Made by a program: the position numbers and the translations under genes
Notes under the pieces: generated by a model
Databases searched by the model: none
What the model was told of the DNA's origin: nothing
What the model saw: only the letters and a program-made list of their open reading frames with translations
Part shown: positions 16,864-26,973 of the stretch, piece after piece
Layout: each line of letters starts with the position of its first letter
How positions within the stretch are numbered: position 1 is the stretch's first letter
Source of the DNA: JARRKC01 sp963723965
GTDB taxonomy: Bacteria > Acidobacteriota > UBA6911 > RPQK01 > JAPXNP01
NCBI GenBank assembly: GCA_963723965.1
Contig: CAVRSV010000010.1
Coordinates: 181,131-245,130 of the forward strand
Direction of reading: 5' to 3'
DNA length: 64,000 nucleotides

Positions 16864-16895
16864 TCGGCGGCGGCGGCCGAGGCCGCCGCCGCCGA
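16864..16895. terminator. Perfect 15-bp GC-rich palindrome after dnaK
   Basis: Arms 16864-16878 and 16881-16895 are exact reverse complements built from CGG/CCG triplets, separated by only GA. The structure begins five bases beyond the dnaK stop codon on the minus strand. It can fold as a very stable hairpin but has no T-run after it on either strand, so it is not a classical intrinsic terminator. It may end or stabilise the dnaK transcript. Confidence 0.55.
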
Positions 16896-16900
16896 GTCGG

Positions 16901-18820
16901 TTACTTCTTGTCGTCGACGTCGACGTATTCGGCGTCGATAACCTCGCTGTCGTCGTCAGACGAAGCGGTTTCCTGCCCTCCGGCGGCACCGGTCGGACCG
17001 CCCTGGTCGCCACCCGAGGACTGCGCCGACTGGTAGATCACCTCAGCCAGCTTGTGCGAGGCCTGGGTCAGTTCCTCGACCGCCGTGTTGATCGCCGCGA
17101 CGTCACTGCCTTCGAGAGCCTTCCGGGCCTTCTGAACGGCGTCCTCGACTTTCTTCGCATCGTCCGAGCCGACCTTCTCGCGGTTGTCGCGCAGCAGCTT
17201 CTCACAGCTGTAGATCATATTGTCGGCCCGATTACGGACTTCGATCTCCTCTTTCTTGCGCCGGTCCTCCTCGGCATGGGCTTCGGCATTCTTGACCATG
17301 TCATTGATTTCGGTCTCATTGAGACCGCTCGAGCCGGTAATGGTAATCTTCTGCTCCTGGCCGGTTCCGCGATCCCTGGCCGACACGTTCAGAATCCCGT
17401 TGGCATCGATGTCGAAAGTCACCTCGATCTGGGGAACGCCGCGCGGTGCGGGCGGGATGCCCACCAGATGGAAGCGGCCCAGTGACTTGTTGTCCCTGGC
17501 CATGGGCCGTTCACCCTGGACGACATGGATCTCCACCGACGTCTGGCTGTCGGCGGCCGTAGAGAAAACCTCGCTTTTGCGGGTCGGGATGGTCGTGTTG
17601 CGCGGAATCAGCGCCGTGGCGACGCCGCCCAGCGTCTCGATACCCAGCGAAAGGGGCGTCACGTCGAGCAGGAGGACGTCCTTGACGTCGCCTCCGAGCA
17701 CGCCTGCCTGCACGGCGGCGCCCACGGCCACGACCTCATCCGGGTTGACCCCCCGATGCGGTTCCCGGCCAAAGAACTCTTTGACCAGTTCCTGAACTTT
17801 CGGGATCCGCGTCGAGCCGCCCACGAGGACCACTTCATCGATCTTGCTCGCATCCAGGCCGGCGTCCTTGAGGGCGAGGCGGCAGGGCTCGAGAGTCCGC
17901 TTCAGAATGTCCTCGGTCAATTGTTCGAACTTGGACCGGGAGAGCTTCATGTTGAGGTGTTTCGGACCGCTGGCATCGGCCGTGATGAAGGGCAGATTGA
18001 TATCCGTTTCAGGGGTCGTCGAAAGCTCCATCTTGGCCTTCTCCGCCGCTTCCTTGAGCCGCTGGAGAGCCATCTTGTCCTGTGACAGGTCGATCCCCTG
18101 ATCCTTCTTGAACTCTGCGATGATCCAGTCGATGATCCGCTGATCGATGTTGTCTCCGCCGAGATGGGTGTCCCCGTTGGTCGCCTTGACTTCCACGACA
18201 CCCTCACCGACCTCGAGGATCGAGATATCGAAGGTTCCACCGCCGAAGTCGAAGACCGCAATCGTCTCGTCCTTCTGCTTGTCCAGTCCGTAGGCGAGTG
18301 CCGCTGCGGTCGGCTCGTTGACGAGGCGGAGAACTTCCAGCCCTGCAATTCGACCTGCGTCCTTGGTGGCCTGGCGCTGGGAGTCATTGAAGTAAGCGGG
18401 AACCGTGATGACCGCCTGCGTGATCTTCTCCCCCAGATAGTCCTCGGCCGCCTCCTTCAACTTCATGAGGATACGCGCCGAAATTTCGGGCGGAGAGTAG
18501 GTCTTGGGGCCGATCTGAACGGAGGCATCGCCGTTCTTGGTCTGCACGACCTTGTACGGCACCATGGAGATCTCTTCGTTGACTTCGCCGAACTTGCGGC
18601 CCATGAATCTCTTTATGGAGTAAACCGTGTTCTCGGGGTTGGTGATTGCCTGACGCTTGGCAACCTGGCCGACCAACTGATCGCCATTCTTCGTAAAACC
18701 AACGACGGAGGGCGTGGTTCGCCCGCCTTCCGGATTGGTGATGACGTTGGGGCTGCCGCCCTCCATCACCGCCACCACCGAGTTGGTGGTCCCTAAATCG
18801 ATGCCTATGATCTTTCCCAT
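16901..18820 (-). CDS. dnaK: Chaperone protein DnaK (Hsp70)
   Basis: ATP-dependent Hsp70 chaperone, 639 residues. The N-terminal ATPase domain shows IIGIDLGTTNSVVAVMEGG, VITVPAYFNDSQRQATKDAG, NEPTAAALAYGLDK, FDFGGGTFDISILEVG and VVLVGGSTRIPKVQ. The substrate-binding domain follows from about residue 390 (DVTPLSLGIETLGG), and the tail ends in an acidic segment close to the EEVD-like DnaK terminus (DDDSEVIDAEYVDVDDKK). ATG 18820 is preceded by AGGAGG. It is monocistronic with its own promoter; grpE is encoded at 40010 and no dnaJ is present. Confidence 0.98.
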   Translation of the reverse strand: MGKIIGIDLGTTNSVVAVMEGGSPNVITNPEGGRTTPSVVGFTKNGDQLVGQVAKRQAITNPENTVYSIKRFMGRKFGEVNEEISMVPYKVVQTKNGDASVQIGPKTYSPPEISARILMKLKEAAEDYLGEKITQAVITVPAYFNDSQRQATKDAGRIAGLEVLRLVNEPTAAALAYGLDKQKDETIAVFDFGGGTFDISILEVGEGVVEVKATNGDTHLGGDNIDQRIIDWIIAEFKKDQGIDLSQDKMALQRLKEAAEKAKMELSTTPETDINLPFITADASGPKHLNMKLSRSKFEQLTEDILKRTLEPCRLALKDAGLDASKIDEVVLVGGSTRIPKVQELVKEFFGREPHRGVNPDEVVAVGAAVQAGVLGGDVKDVLLLDVTPLSLGIETLGGVATALIPRNTTIPTRKSEVFSTAADSQTSVEIHVVQGERPMARDNKSLGRFHLVGIPPAPRGVPQIEVTFDIDANGILNVSARDRGTGQEQKITITGSSGLNETEINDMVKNAEAHAEEDRRKKEEIEVRNRADNMIYSCEKLLRDNREKVGSDDAKKVEDAVQKARKALEGSDVAAINTAVEELTQASHKLAEVIYQSAQSSGGDQGGPTGAAGGQETASSDDDSEVIDAEYVDVDDKK

Positions 18821-18901
18821 CAAAAAGCCTCCTTCGAAGTACGATTGGCGCGGATCTATATTCCTAAATTTCTGTATTCCAACTACTTAAGCCACATGGC
18901 T

Positions 18902-18930
18902 CATATAAGATCCGTGCAGGCGACTGTCAA
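18902..18930 (-). promoter_or_regulatory. Sigma-70-type promoter of dnaK
   Basis: On the minus strand a perfect -35 TTGACA (18930-18925) is followed by a 17-base spacer and TATATG (18907-18902), a 4 of 6 match to the -10 consensus. Transcription would start near 18895, giving a leader of about 75 bases before the dnaK ATG. No CIRCE inverted repeat is visible in the leader, so HrcA control is not supported. Confidence 0.65.
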
Positions 18931-18977
18931 GGCTGGGTTTCGAAACTCTCGAAATGCCGGAACAGGGGCTCGGGAGT

Positions 18978-19985
18978 TCAGTAGACGAGGTATTTGCGGC
19001 AGGTAATCCGGGCGTCTTTCCGCTCGACGTGGAGCTCGACTTCATGATCTTCCACGGTCCGCCCGGGCTCGACGTAAAAACCGATGGTGTAGGTCTGCAG
19101 CAACCGACCCTTGAGGTCGGTGAACAGGTCCTCCATGAATTTGTACTCGCCGGAGAGATAGGCCTTCCCGGCAGTCTCCTTCACCAGATTCCGAAAGAAA
19201 TAGGCGTTGATTTTCTCCTCGAAGCGAGCGCCCGTTCCGCTGACGAACTGCGGTGCCATGGAGAGGACGTACAGGTCCACCCCCGTATTGCGGAGCATGA
19301 GCTGGTATTCTTCGAGATCAGACGCCGATTTTCGATCGACCGTCCGGGTCACCAGGAACAGCACCTTCCTCCGCTCCGGGCGGGCTTTCAGCACGTCGAC
19401 GCCCTTGCCAATGACCCGACCGATGCTGATCTGGTCGAAGACGATGCCCTCCGGATTCGGCTGCAGCCGGTTGAGCGCGTCGAGAAGATAGGACTCGTCA
19501 TCCGTAAAGTCCTGGAGGATCTCGATCTTGTCGAAGAACTGGGCGAGCATGACGTGCCCGGTCCGGGTCAAGGGAGGGAAGAAATCGTCGAGCATCGCAT
19601 AGCGAACGCGGTCGATCAGGTTGATCTGGCCGAACTGCGGCACGCTGACCGCATTTTCCGCTGTGCGGGGACTGTTCTCCAGATAGATCGCGACCGCCGT
19701 GTCCACAGCGGGAGCCAGGTAGCCGACATCGACCGACCGGCCGTCGAGTTTGAGCTCCACTTCCTCACGCTTGAGGTCGCGCACGTAGATACCGAAGTGG
19801 TCCTGAACCGAGAAGGTTAGATACTGCACTTCCCGTCCCCGGCACAGCCCAGCGGCCAGAGAGGAGACGATTGCGGCGCAGAGGACGACGGAGGCCAGCT
19901 GACGCGGCCCCCTCGATGAGCCCCGGGTGAGGCCCGATGCGGCCTCGGCGAGGGTGGGGGCGGCAATGCGTGGTCGAGAGAGCAC
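18978..19985 (-). CDS. VWFA-related (acidobacterial type) secreted protein
   Basis: A 335-residue protein with a signal-like hydrophobic stretch at about residues 30-50, then a von Willebrand A-like fold of the kind common in Acidobacteriota. Signatures are the preceding beta-domain (GIYVRDLKREEVELKLDGRSVDV), the start of the Rossmann core (AVDTAVAIYLENS), KVLFLVTRTVDRKSASDLEE and GVDLYVLSM. The metal-site DxSxS expected after the first strand reads LENSPRT here, so metal binding is doubtful. GTG 19985 is used; the GGAG of the preceding ccmD stop region is its ribosome site. It ends the ccm operon. Confidence 0.75.
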   Translation of the reverse strand: MLSRPRIAAPTLAEAASGLTRGSSRGPRQLASVVLCAAIVSSLAAGLCRGREVQYLTFSVQDHFGIYVRDLKREEVELKLDGRSVDVGYLAPAVDTAVAIYLENSPRTAENAVSVPQFGQINLIDRVRYAMLDDFFPPLTRTGHVMLAQFFDKIEILQDFTDDESYLLDALNRLQPNPEGIVFDQISIGRVIGKGVDVLKARPERRKVLFLVTRTVDRKSASDLEEYQLMLRNTGVDLYVLSMAPQFVSGTGARFEEKINAYFFRNLVKETAGKAYLSGEYKFMEDLFTDLKGRLLQTYTIGFYVEPGRTVEDHEVELHVERKDARITCRKYLVY

Positions 19986-19987
19986 GT

Positions 19988-20119
19988 CTACTCCTTCAGC
20001 GATTCGCGAAGTTCCTCCAGCTCCCGATTCAGCTCCCGTTGTCGTCCGTTCAGATAGACCAGATAGACGAAGACGAGCGTCCAGAAAATGGCGTAGCCAA
20101 GGAAAAGATACCAGTTCAA
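19988..20119 (-). CDS. ccmD: CcmD-like heme exporter small subunit
   Basis: A 43-residue protein with one membrane helix (LFLGYAIFWTLVFVYLVYL) and a charged C-terminal helix (RQRELNRELEELRESLKE), the typical CcmD layout. CcmD holds heme-loaded CcmE in the CcmABC complex. The start is TTG 20119, which overlaps the ccmC stop codon and has AAGGAGG eight bases upstream; the longer reading frame ahead of it is ccmC read in another frame. Confidence 0.82.
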   Translation of the reverse strand: MNWYLFLGYAIFWTLVFVYLVYLNGRQRELNRELEELRESLKE

Positions 20120-20847
20120 GCTGCGGACCTCCTTCGATCGAGTATTTCCTGTTTCAACTGCTCCGCAGCGAGCCCATGCAAACGCATGGAGCCTCGCAGC
20201 AGGACCAGGGCGCAAAGAACGACCAGCCAGGCCAGGATGGTTGCCAGCAGCGTCTGCAGCATCCTGGGCTCCAGATTGGCACCCGAACTCGTGATGACAA
20301 CCGGATGGATGGTTCGCCACCAGCGGATCGACATCCAGACGATCGGTACGTCCAGGAACCCGATGATGCCGAAGACGGCACAGAATTTGTATTTCTTGTC
20401 GCCCTCGGGAAGGCTCGAGCGCAGGATCAGGTAGGCGACATAGATGAGCCAGAGGACCAGCGTGGTCATGACCCGCGGGTCTCCCCAGGGGAACCAGGTA
20501 TTCCAGACGGGTTTCGCCCAGGCCGGACCCGTCGTCAGGACGATCGTCGTAAAGACGATCCCGACTTCCACGGCGGCCGCCGCCAGCTGATCCCAGACCA
20601 CCTTCCGCGTGACCAGGTAGGCGATTCCCGCCACAAAGACGATGAAGAAGGCCAGAAAGGCGTCGAAGGCCGCAGCGACATGGTGGTAGAAAATCCGTTG
20701 CACATCACCCATGACCCGCTCGGTGGGCGCGTAGATGAAGGTCCCGTAGAGCCCGATCAGCACCAGCACGTACACGGGTACCTGCAGCCATCTCGCCCAA
20801 CGCAACCAGGTGGAGGCAATTCTCAGTTCGGGAGAATGGTCGGTCAT
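20116..20847 (-). CDS. ccmC: Heme exporter/lyase subunit CcmC
   Basis: Inner-membrane protein that loads heme onto CcmE. It has six predicted helices and the Trp-rich WWD segment TTGPAWAKPVWNTWFPWGDP, with a conserved His in FYHHVAAAF and another in TIHPVVIT that flank the heme site. ATG 20847 is preceded by GGAG; a TTG 24 bases earlier is possible. The gene is separated from ccmB upstream by 137 bases, filled largely by heptad repeats. Confidence 0.95.
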   Translation of the reverse strand: MTDHSPELRIASTWLRWARWLQVPVYVLVLIGLYGTFIYAPTERVMGDVQRIFYHHVAAAFDAFLAFFIVFVAGIAYLVTRKVVWDQLAAAAVEVGIVFTTIVLTTGPAWAKPVWNTWFPWGDPRVMTTLVLWLIYVAYLILRSSLPEGDKKYKFCAVFGIIGFLDVPIVWMSIRWWRTIHPVVITSSGANLEPRMLQTLLATILAWLVVLCALVLLRGSMRLHGLAAEQLKQEILDRRRSAA

Positions 20848-20893
20848 GCTGCTCCGAATTATATCCCGCAATCACGTCCGTGTGCCCCGGCCC

Positions 20894-20984
20894 GTTCCGG
20901 GTCCTGAGTTTCGGGTTTCGGGTTTCGGGTTTCGAGCTCCCAGCTCCGAGCTTCCCGCTCCCGCTGGAAAATCGAAAATCGCGC
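20894..20984. repeat. Degenerate 7-bp tandem repeat between ccmB and ccmC
   Basis: Ten in-phase heptads occupy 20894-20963 with a shared GYTYC core; GTTTCGG occurs three times in a row and GTTTCGA, GCTCCGA and GCTTCCC follow. Looser heptads (CTGGAAA, ATCGAAA, ATCGCGC) continue exactly to 20984, the base beside the ccmB stop codon. It lies inside the ccm operon, so it would be transcribed. Confidence 0.88.
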
Positions 20985-21662
20985 TCAGTCTTCGACGACG
21001 AAGTCGAACACCAGGAATGTGGCGGCCAGAAAGACGACATCCGCAACGACCAGGAGACGGATCCACTGGTAAAAGAACTGGAACTCCCCCGTCCCGAACA
21101 GTTCGCGCGTCGCGTTGACGGCGGCGATGACGATCGGCACCAGGATGGGAAAGAGCAGGATCGGCAACAAAACGTCCCGGGTTCGAAGGCCGCTCACCAT
21201 GGCCGCGAACAGCGTGCCCACCGATGAGAAAACCAGGCCGACCAGGACGAGCAGAAGCGGCAGCCAGATCAGCCGGGAGGTAAGCGGGAAATTGTAGAAG
21301 ATCAGAAAAGCGCCCAGAATGAACAGATCGACCAGGGTCAGCAGGATCCAGTTGGCGAGCAGCTTCCCGGCGAAGATGATGCCGCGGTCCACGGGCGACA
21401 GGATCAATCCAAACAGGGTGCCGTCCTCCCTCTCGGACTGAAACGACCGGTTCAGCTGGATCACGCCCGGAAACAGCAGGGAAACCCAGAGGATTCCCGC
21501 GGCCGCCGCTCGAACGCTGTTGTCGCCCGGGTCGAAGGCGAAATTGAAGATGATCAGGATCAGGAGCGCAAAGAAGACCGTCGTCAGAAAGGCCTGGCGG
21601 GAGCGATATTCGATCCGCAGATCCTTGGCCGTCAGGGTCCAGACGAGACGCAGTGCTTTCAT
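20985..21662 (-). CDS. ccmB: Heme exporter permease CcmB
   Basis: Membrane subunit of the CcmABCD complex in cytochrome c maturation. The 225-residue protein has six hydrophobic helices and the family signatures LIEYRSRQAF-like KDLRIEYRSRQAF near the N-terminus, LNRSFQSEREDGTLFGLILSP and LPILLFPILVPIVIAAV. It follows ccmA by 12 bases. Confidence 0.93.
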   Translation of the reverse strand: MKALRLVWTLTAKDLRIEYRSRQAFLTTVFFALLILIIFNFAFDPGDNSVRAAAAGILWVSLLFPGVIQLNRSFQSEREDGTLFGLILSPVDRGIIFAGKLLANWILLTLVDLFILGAFLIFYNFPLTSRLIWLPLLLVLVGLVFSSVGTLFAAMVSGLRTRDVLLPILLFPILVPIVIAAVNATRELFGTGEFQFFYQWIRLLVVADVVFLAATFLVFDFVVED

Positions 21663-21674
21663 GCTCCGGCCGCC

Positions 21675-22376
21675 CTATCCTTCCACCAGCTGGAAATAGA
21701 GACCCTCGAAAGAGGAATCGTCGATCTCGGAACGGGCCGATCGATAGACCGCCTGCCCGCGACTCATGATCATGACGTGGCTCGACAGGGCCAGGCCTGC
21801 CGACAGGTTGTGGGTAATCATGAGCACCGTACGCCCTTCCCGCTTGACCTCCAGCAAGACGTCCGTCAACAGCCGGCTTCCGTGCTGGTCCAATCCTGCA
21901 TAGGGTTCGTCCAGAAGCAGCAGTCCCGGGTTGTGCAGCAGAGCGCGGGCCAGGGTCAGTCGCTGCTTCATTCCACTCGAGTAACCCCGGGTCTGGCGAT
22001 TGCGGGCGCCCGTGAGGCGCAGCTGTTCCAGCAGTTCCAGGGCCCGGCCCGTGGGATCATCGAGACCGTACAGGCGAGCGAAGAAGACCAGGTTCTCCAA
22101 TCCGGTCAGTTCGCCGTAGAGCAGGCTCTGATGGGAAACGTACCCGATCCGTCCCCGTCCCTCTGCGGGATCCAGGAAATCGATGGTCCCCTCACTCGGG
22201 TGGGTCAGCTGCGCCAGCGTTTTCAGCAGCGTCGATTTGCCCGCCCCGTTGGGTCCGAAGATGACCCAAAAGTCCCCCCGGTGAATCTCCAGGTTCACCT
22301 TCCAGACGGCCGTCAGCGAACCAAATCGCTTGGTAAGCTGATCGACCTTGAGAATCGGCGCCAATTGCGGGGGCAT
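21675..22376 (-). CDS. ccmA: Heme exporter ATP-binding protein CcmA
   Basis: ABC ATPase of the CcmABCD complex, needed to release heme-loaded CcmE. It contains Walker A FGPNGAGKST, the signature as YSSGMKQRLTLARAL (SSGM in place of SGGQ, usual for CcmA), Walker B LLLLDEPYAGLD and the switch His in ITHN. At 233 residues it fits the family. Located between the CcmI-like gene and ccmB. Confidence 0.93.
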   Translation of the reverse strand: MPPQLAPILKVDQLTKRFGSLTAVWKVNLEIHRGDFWVIFGPNGAGKSTLLKTLAQLTHPSEGTIDFLDPAEGRGRIGYVSHQSLLYGELTGLENLVFFARLYGLDDPTGRALELLEQLRLTGARNRQTRGYSSGMKQRLTLARALLHNPGLLLLDEPYAGLDQHGSRLLTDVLLEVKREGRTVLMITHNLSAGLALSSHVMIMSRGQAVYRSARSEIDDSSFEGLYFQLVEG

Positions 22377-22379
22377 GGA

Positions 22380-22679
22380 TCAGGAACGGCGCGAGGGCCG
22401 CTTTTGCTTGGAGAGAGACTCCACTTTCTGCAGAGCCCCAACGGCCGTCGTCTCCCATTCGGCCTTCAGACGAGTGTAGTCATCCTCGGAGAGCTTGCCC
22501 ATGCGAAAGTCCATCTCGATGTCCTTCAGATTGGCGATGGCGCTTTCCTTCTCTTCGAGGGCGAGATCGAGTTCGGAGGCCTCTTCCAGGCTCTCCGTTT
22601 CCGGCCGGTCCTTGAGCAGCGGCCAGGCCACGAAAAGCACGAGTGCGATCAGAATGACCGGCGGTAACAGCATTTGCAT
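22380..22679 (-). CDS. Short CcmI-like protein (membrane anchor plus coiled coil)
   Basis: A 99-residue protein with an N-terminal membrane helix (LLPPVILIALVLFVAWPLL) and a helical segment, EKESAIANLKDIEMDFRMGKLSEDDYTRLKAEWE, that matches the N-terminal region of CcmI/CycH (normally LRxLExDxxxGxLxxxDYxxL). It lacks the TPR domain of full CcmI. ATG 22679 (or 22673) is chosen since upstream residues are Arg-rich and not conserved. It lies between ccmF and ccmA, which supports a cytochrome c assembly role. Confidence 0.75.
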   Translation of the reverse strand: MQMLLPPVILIALVLFVAWPLLKDRPETESLEEASELDLALEEKESAIANLKDIEMDFRMGKLSEDDYTRLKAEWETTAVGALQKVESLSKQKRPSRRS

Positions 22680-22801
22680 TGCAGTCTCGATTCTACCCGA
22701 AATGCGTCTGAAACGGCGCACGCGTCGGTGTGGCACTTGGATGTTCCATGCCGGCGAATGGGGGAGCGTGCCGGCACCGGAGACGTTGAGTCAGCCTCGG
22801 A

Positions 22802-24793
<1,992 letters not shown>

Positions 24794-24812
24794 CGAGACT
24801 GCGTCGCCCCTC

Positions 24813-25244
24813 TTATTTGACCGGAATGTCGTCCGGGTGCTCGTTGGCCATGGCCTCGTATTTGGAGGGGCACTTGGCCAACAAGGTATTGGCTGTGAAG
24901 GTAGGAGATGAAGGATCGTAGATGCCCTCGACCACGACTTCGGCATCATCCTTGAAGGTGTCCGGAATGATTCCGGCATAAACCACCGGAATCTCCCGAT
25001 CGCTCCCCTTCTCGTAGACCTCGAACTGAACGCGAGAGCCGTTCTTGTCCCGGTCGATGCTGCCCGGGCGCACATGGCCGCTGATGCGAACCCCCTGGCC
25101 TGCGAGTCGAGGTGCCTGCTGGGACAACTCGGTCAGGGTGTAGTAGTACACCATCGAACCGTTGATACCGCTGAACATCAGATAGCAGATGCCACCGACG
25201 ATCAGGGCTCCGGCGATCAGAAACTTCGCGTGGGGCAATTTCAT
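24813..25244 (-). CDS. ccmE: Cytochrome c maturation heme chaperone CcmE, Cys-type variant
   Basis: Membrane-anchored periplasmic heme chaperone. Residues 8-25 form the anchor, followed by the OB-fold beta-barrel (VRISGHVRPGSI, VQFEVYEKG, IPVVYAGIIPDTFKDDAEVVVEG). The heme-attachment segment reads LLAKCPSKYE, so Cys125 replaces the usual His in HxxxY, with Tyr129 conserved. This CxxxY form is known from Desulfovibrio and archaeal Ccm systems that lack CcmH. It is the first gene of the operon; AAAGGAT precedes the ATG. Confidence 0.94.
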   Translation of the reverse strand: MKLPHAKFLIAGALIVGGICYLMFSGINGSMVYYYTLTELSQQAPRLAGQGVRISGHVRPGSIDRDKNGSRVQFEVYEKGSDREIPVVYAGIIPDTFKDDAEVVVEGIYDPSSPTFTANTLLAKCPSKYEAMANEHPDDIPVK

Positions 25245-25388
25245 GGCTGATCCTTTTGCCGCACTGCAGCGCAGTCCGGCCTCCGAGATAAAGGACTTCA
25301 GGACATTCTAGCAGGAAAAGGGGGGTAGTGAAACGCTCGCCTCGCGAGGGCGAAGTCCATCGACGGGCAGCGTTCTCCGAAGTCCGGA

Positions 25389-25420
25389 GGCCCCGGCTGG
25401 GCTCGAGCGCAACCGGGGCC
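25389..25420. terminator. Inverted repeat downstream of the ATP synthase genes
   Basis: Perfect 8-bp arms GGCCCCGG and CCGGGGCC separated by 16 bases, located 26 bases beyond the atpE stop on the minus strand and upstream of ccmE. There is no T-run, so only a weak case for a terminator can be made. Confidence 0.35.
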
Positions 25421-25446
25421 GTCGGGAAAGGAATGCGCCGGACTGT

Positions 25447-25749
25447 TCAGCGAACGATCAGCACGACGACGAAGGTCAACAACGCCAGAAACTCGATGAA
25501 CGCCAGTCCGAGAATGATGAAGAATCGGATCGTATCAACCGCACCCGGGTTGCGCGAAACGCCCTCACAACCGCCCGCCACGGCTCGACTCTGAGCGATT
25601 CCACAGCCGGCAGCCGCAATCGCCATCGCGATGGCCAGCCAGTGAGCTTGCGTCGTCGTCGGACCGCCACCCTCGGCCTGCGCGTAAACGGGAACCGCCA
25701 GAAGACAGAGTAGTAGGAGACCGACAAACAGCAGTGCAACCTTCCTCAT
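25447..25749 (-). CDS. atpE: F0 ATP synthase subunit c with N-terminal signal-like extension
   Basis: Proteolipid of the proton-driven c-ring. Two helices form the hairpin: AIAMAIAAAGCGIAQSRAVAG and FFIILGLAFIEFLALLTFVVVLIV. The polar loop contains SRNP, and the ion-binding carboxylate is E86. Residues 1-24 (VALLFVGLLLLCLLAVPVYAQA) look like a cleavable signal peptide, an extension seen in some bacterial c subunits. The residues around E86 do not match the Na+ coordination pattern, so proton specificity is likely. It is the last gene of the F0 operon here. Confidence 0.94.
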   Translation of the reverse strand: MRKVALLFVGLLLLCLLAVPVYAQAEGGGPTTTQAHWLAIAMAIAAAGCGIAQSRAVAGGCEGVSRNPGAVDTIRFFIILGLAFIEFLALLTFVVVLIVR

Positions 25750-25776
25750 GTGAACATTCTCCTTGTTTTGAGGGCC

Positions 25777-26535
25777 CTATTCCTCGACCCCGTGAGAGCC
25801 GTGCGTTTCCTCATCAGGACCATGTTCGAGGGCGCCTCCCAAGTAGACCATGGTCAGGACGATAAAGATGAAAGCCTGAATCGTACTCGCAAAAAGTGCA
25901 AGACCCATCACCGGCAGACTGAGCAAGAACGGGAACATGCCGTTCAACGTCCCGATGATCAGCTCCTCCGCATAAATGTTGCCGAACAACCTGACGGAGA
26001 GCGAGAAGGGACGAGCGAAGTGGCTGATGATTTCGATGACGAACAAGAGTGGGGCAATGATCAGTGATGGCCCGGCAAAGTGAGCCATGTACTTTCTGAA
26101 ACCGTGGGTCCTGAAACCGACAAAGTTGTAATAGAGGAACACGATAATGGCACAGCTGGCCGTGACATTGATGTTGCTCGTCGGAGACATGAATCCCGGA
26201 AGCATGCCCAGGACGTTCCCCAGCAGGATGTAGAGGAAAAGGCCGCCGAGCAGGGGGAAGAAGCGTCGGGACGAGCCCCCGATGATGTCCCGCGCCAACC
26301 CCATGGTGCCCTCCGCCCACAGTTCGAGGAACTGCTGGGCAGATCCGGGTTCCTCCACGCTGAAGCGCCGTCGCGCCAGGAGGGCAAGAATGATGAGCAC
26401 GATGGAGACGACGATGGTCATCACCACGTGCGCCGGCAACACGTCATGCTCGACGTGATAGCCGAAAAGTGCAGCGATCGGGTTGGCGACGAAGCGGTTG
26501 AACACCGCCGCAACGAAGACTTCGTGATGCTCCAT
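25777..26535 (-). CDS. atpB: F0 ATP synthase subunit a
   Basis: Stator subunit forming the proton half-channels against the c-ring. The essential Arg is R182 in FSLSVRLFGNIYAEE, followed by the C-terminal helix pair (LALFASTIQAFIFIVLTMVYLGGALEH). At 252 residues with five or six helices it fits the family. It follows the subunit-I-like gene by 18 bases and precedes atpE by 27. No subunit b gene lies between atpB/atpE or after them. Confidence 0.96.
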   Translation of the reverse strand: MEHHEVFVAAVFNRFVANPIAALFGYHVEHDVLPAHVVMTIVVSIVLIILALLARRRFSVEEPGSAQQFLELWAEGTMGLARDIIGGSSRRFFPLLGGLFLYILLGNVLGMLPGFMSPTSNINVTASCAIIVFLYYNFVGFRTHGFRKYMAHFAGPSLIIAPLLFVIEIISHFARPFSLSVRLFGNIYAEELIIGTLNGMFPFLLSLPVMGLALFASTIQAFIFIVLTMVYLGGALEHGPDEETHGSHGVEE

Positions 26536-26553
26536 GACCAGGCTGATCCCTCA

Positions 26554-26973
26554 CTACTTGCGCACCAGCAGGAGAATCGCTTCCAGAAATCCGGCGACCA
26601 CGAAGATCGCCATCCCCCCCAAGGCCCCGTAAAGGCTCAAAAAAGAAAGTTGGATGATAGCAAACAGGCCTACCAAGATCAATAAAAGACGCCCCAGAAA
26701 GCCCATCACCAGAACCGTCGGACTGTGCTCAGATTTCCCGGTCAGGACTCCGTCCACGGCCAGCTTGAGCCAATGGAAATTCAGGCACGCGAGTCCCCCG
26801 CCGAAAAGCACTGAGACCGCCATCCGCCAGCCCCAGAACAGCTGGGAGGCCACAGTCATCACTCCCAGGATCCAGAGGCCTCGGCGGAACAATCCCTCGA
26901 TGCTCGCAGATCTCGGGCCCGCCTCTCGGGAACCTCGTCCCTCGCCTGCCGCCAACGTGTTGCTCCCCGTCAT
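26554..26973 (-). CDS. atpI: ATP synthase subunit I-like membrane protein
   Basis: A 139-residue protein with four hydrophobic helices after a charged N-terminus: LWILGVMTVASQLFWGW, MAVSVLFGGGLACLNFHWL, LVMGFLGRLLLILVGLFAII and a final FVVAGFLEAILLLV. This is the layout of the ATP synthase I/AtpI family, which aids c-ring assembly or Mg2+ uptake. ATG 26973 overlaps the stop of the preceding atpZ-like gene as ATGA. Confidence 0.8.
   Translation of the reverse strand: MTGSNTLAAGEGRGSREAGPRSASIEGLFRRGLWILGVMTVASQLFWGWRMAVSVLFGGGLACLNFHWLKLAVDGVLTGKSEHSPTVLVMGFLGRLLLILVGLFAIIQLSFLSLYGALGGMAIFVVAGFLEAILLLVRK

Noticed and set aside
18821..18977. CIRCE element (HrcA site) upstream of dnaK
   Set aside because: Looked for the TTAGCACTC-N9-GAGTGCTAA inverted repeat; it is not present.
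20858..20863. Perfect TATAAT on the minus strand just before ccmC
   Set aside because: No acceptable -35 at 16-18 bases, and it would give an almost leaderless transcript in the middle of an operon. Probably chance.
24794..25075. Longer CcmF reading into the ccmE gene
   Set aside because: The extra residues are ccmE in another frame; the family start MIQLGHYAIL matches ATG 24793.
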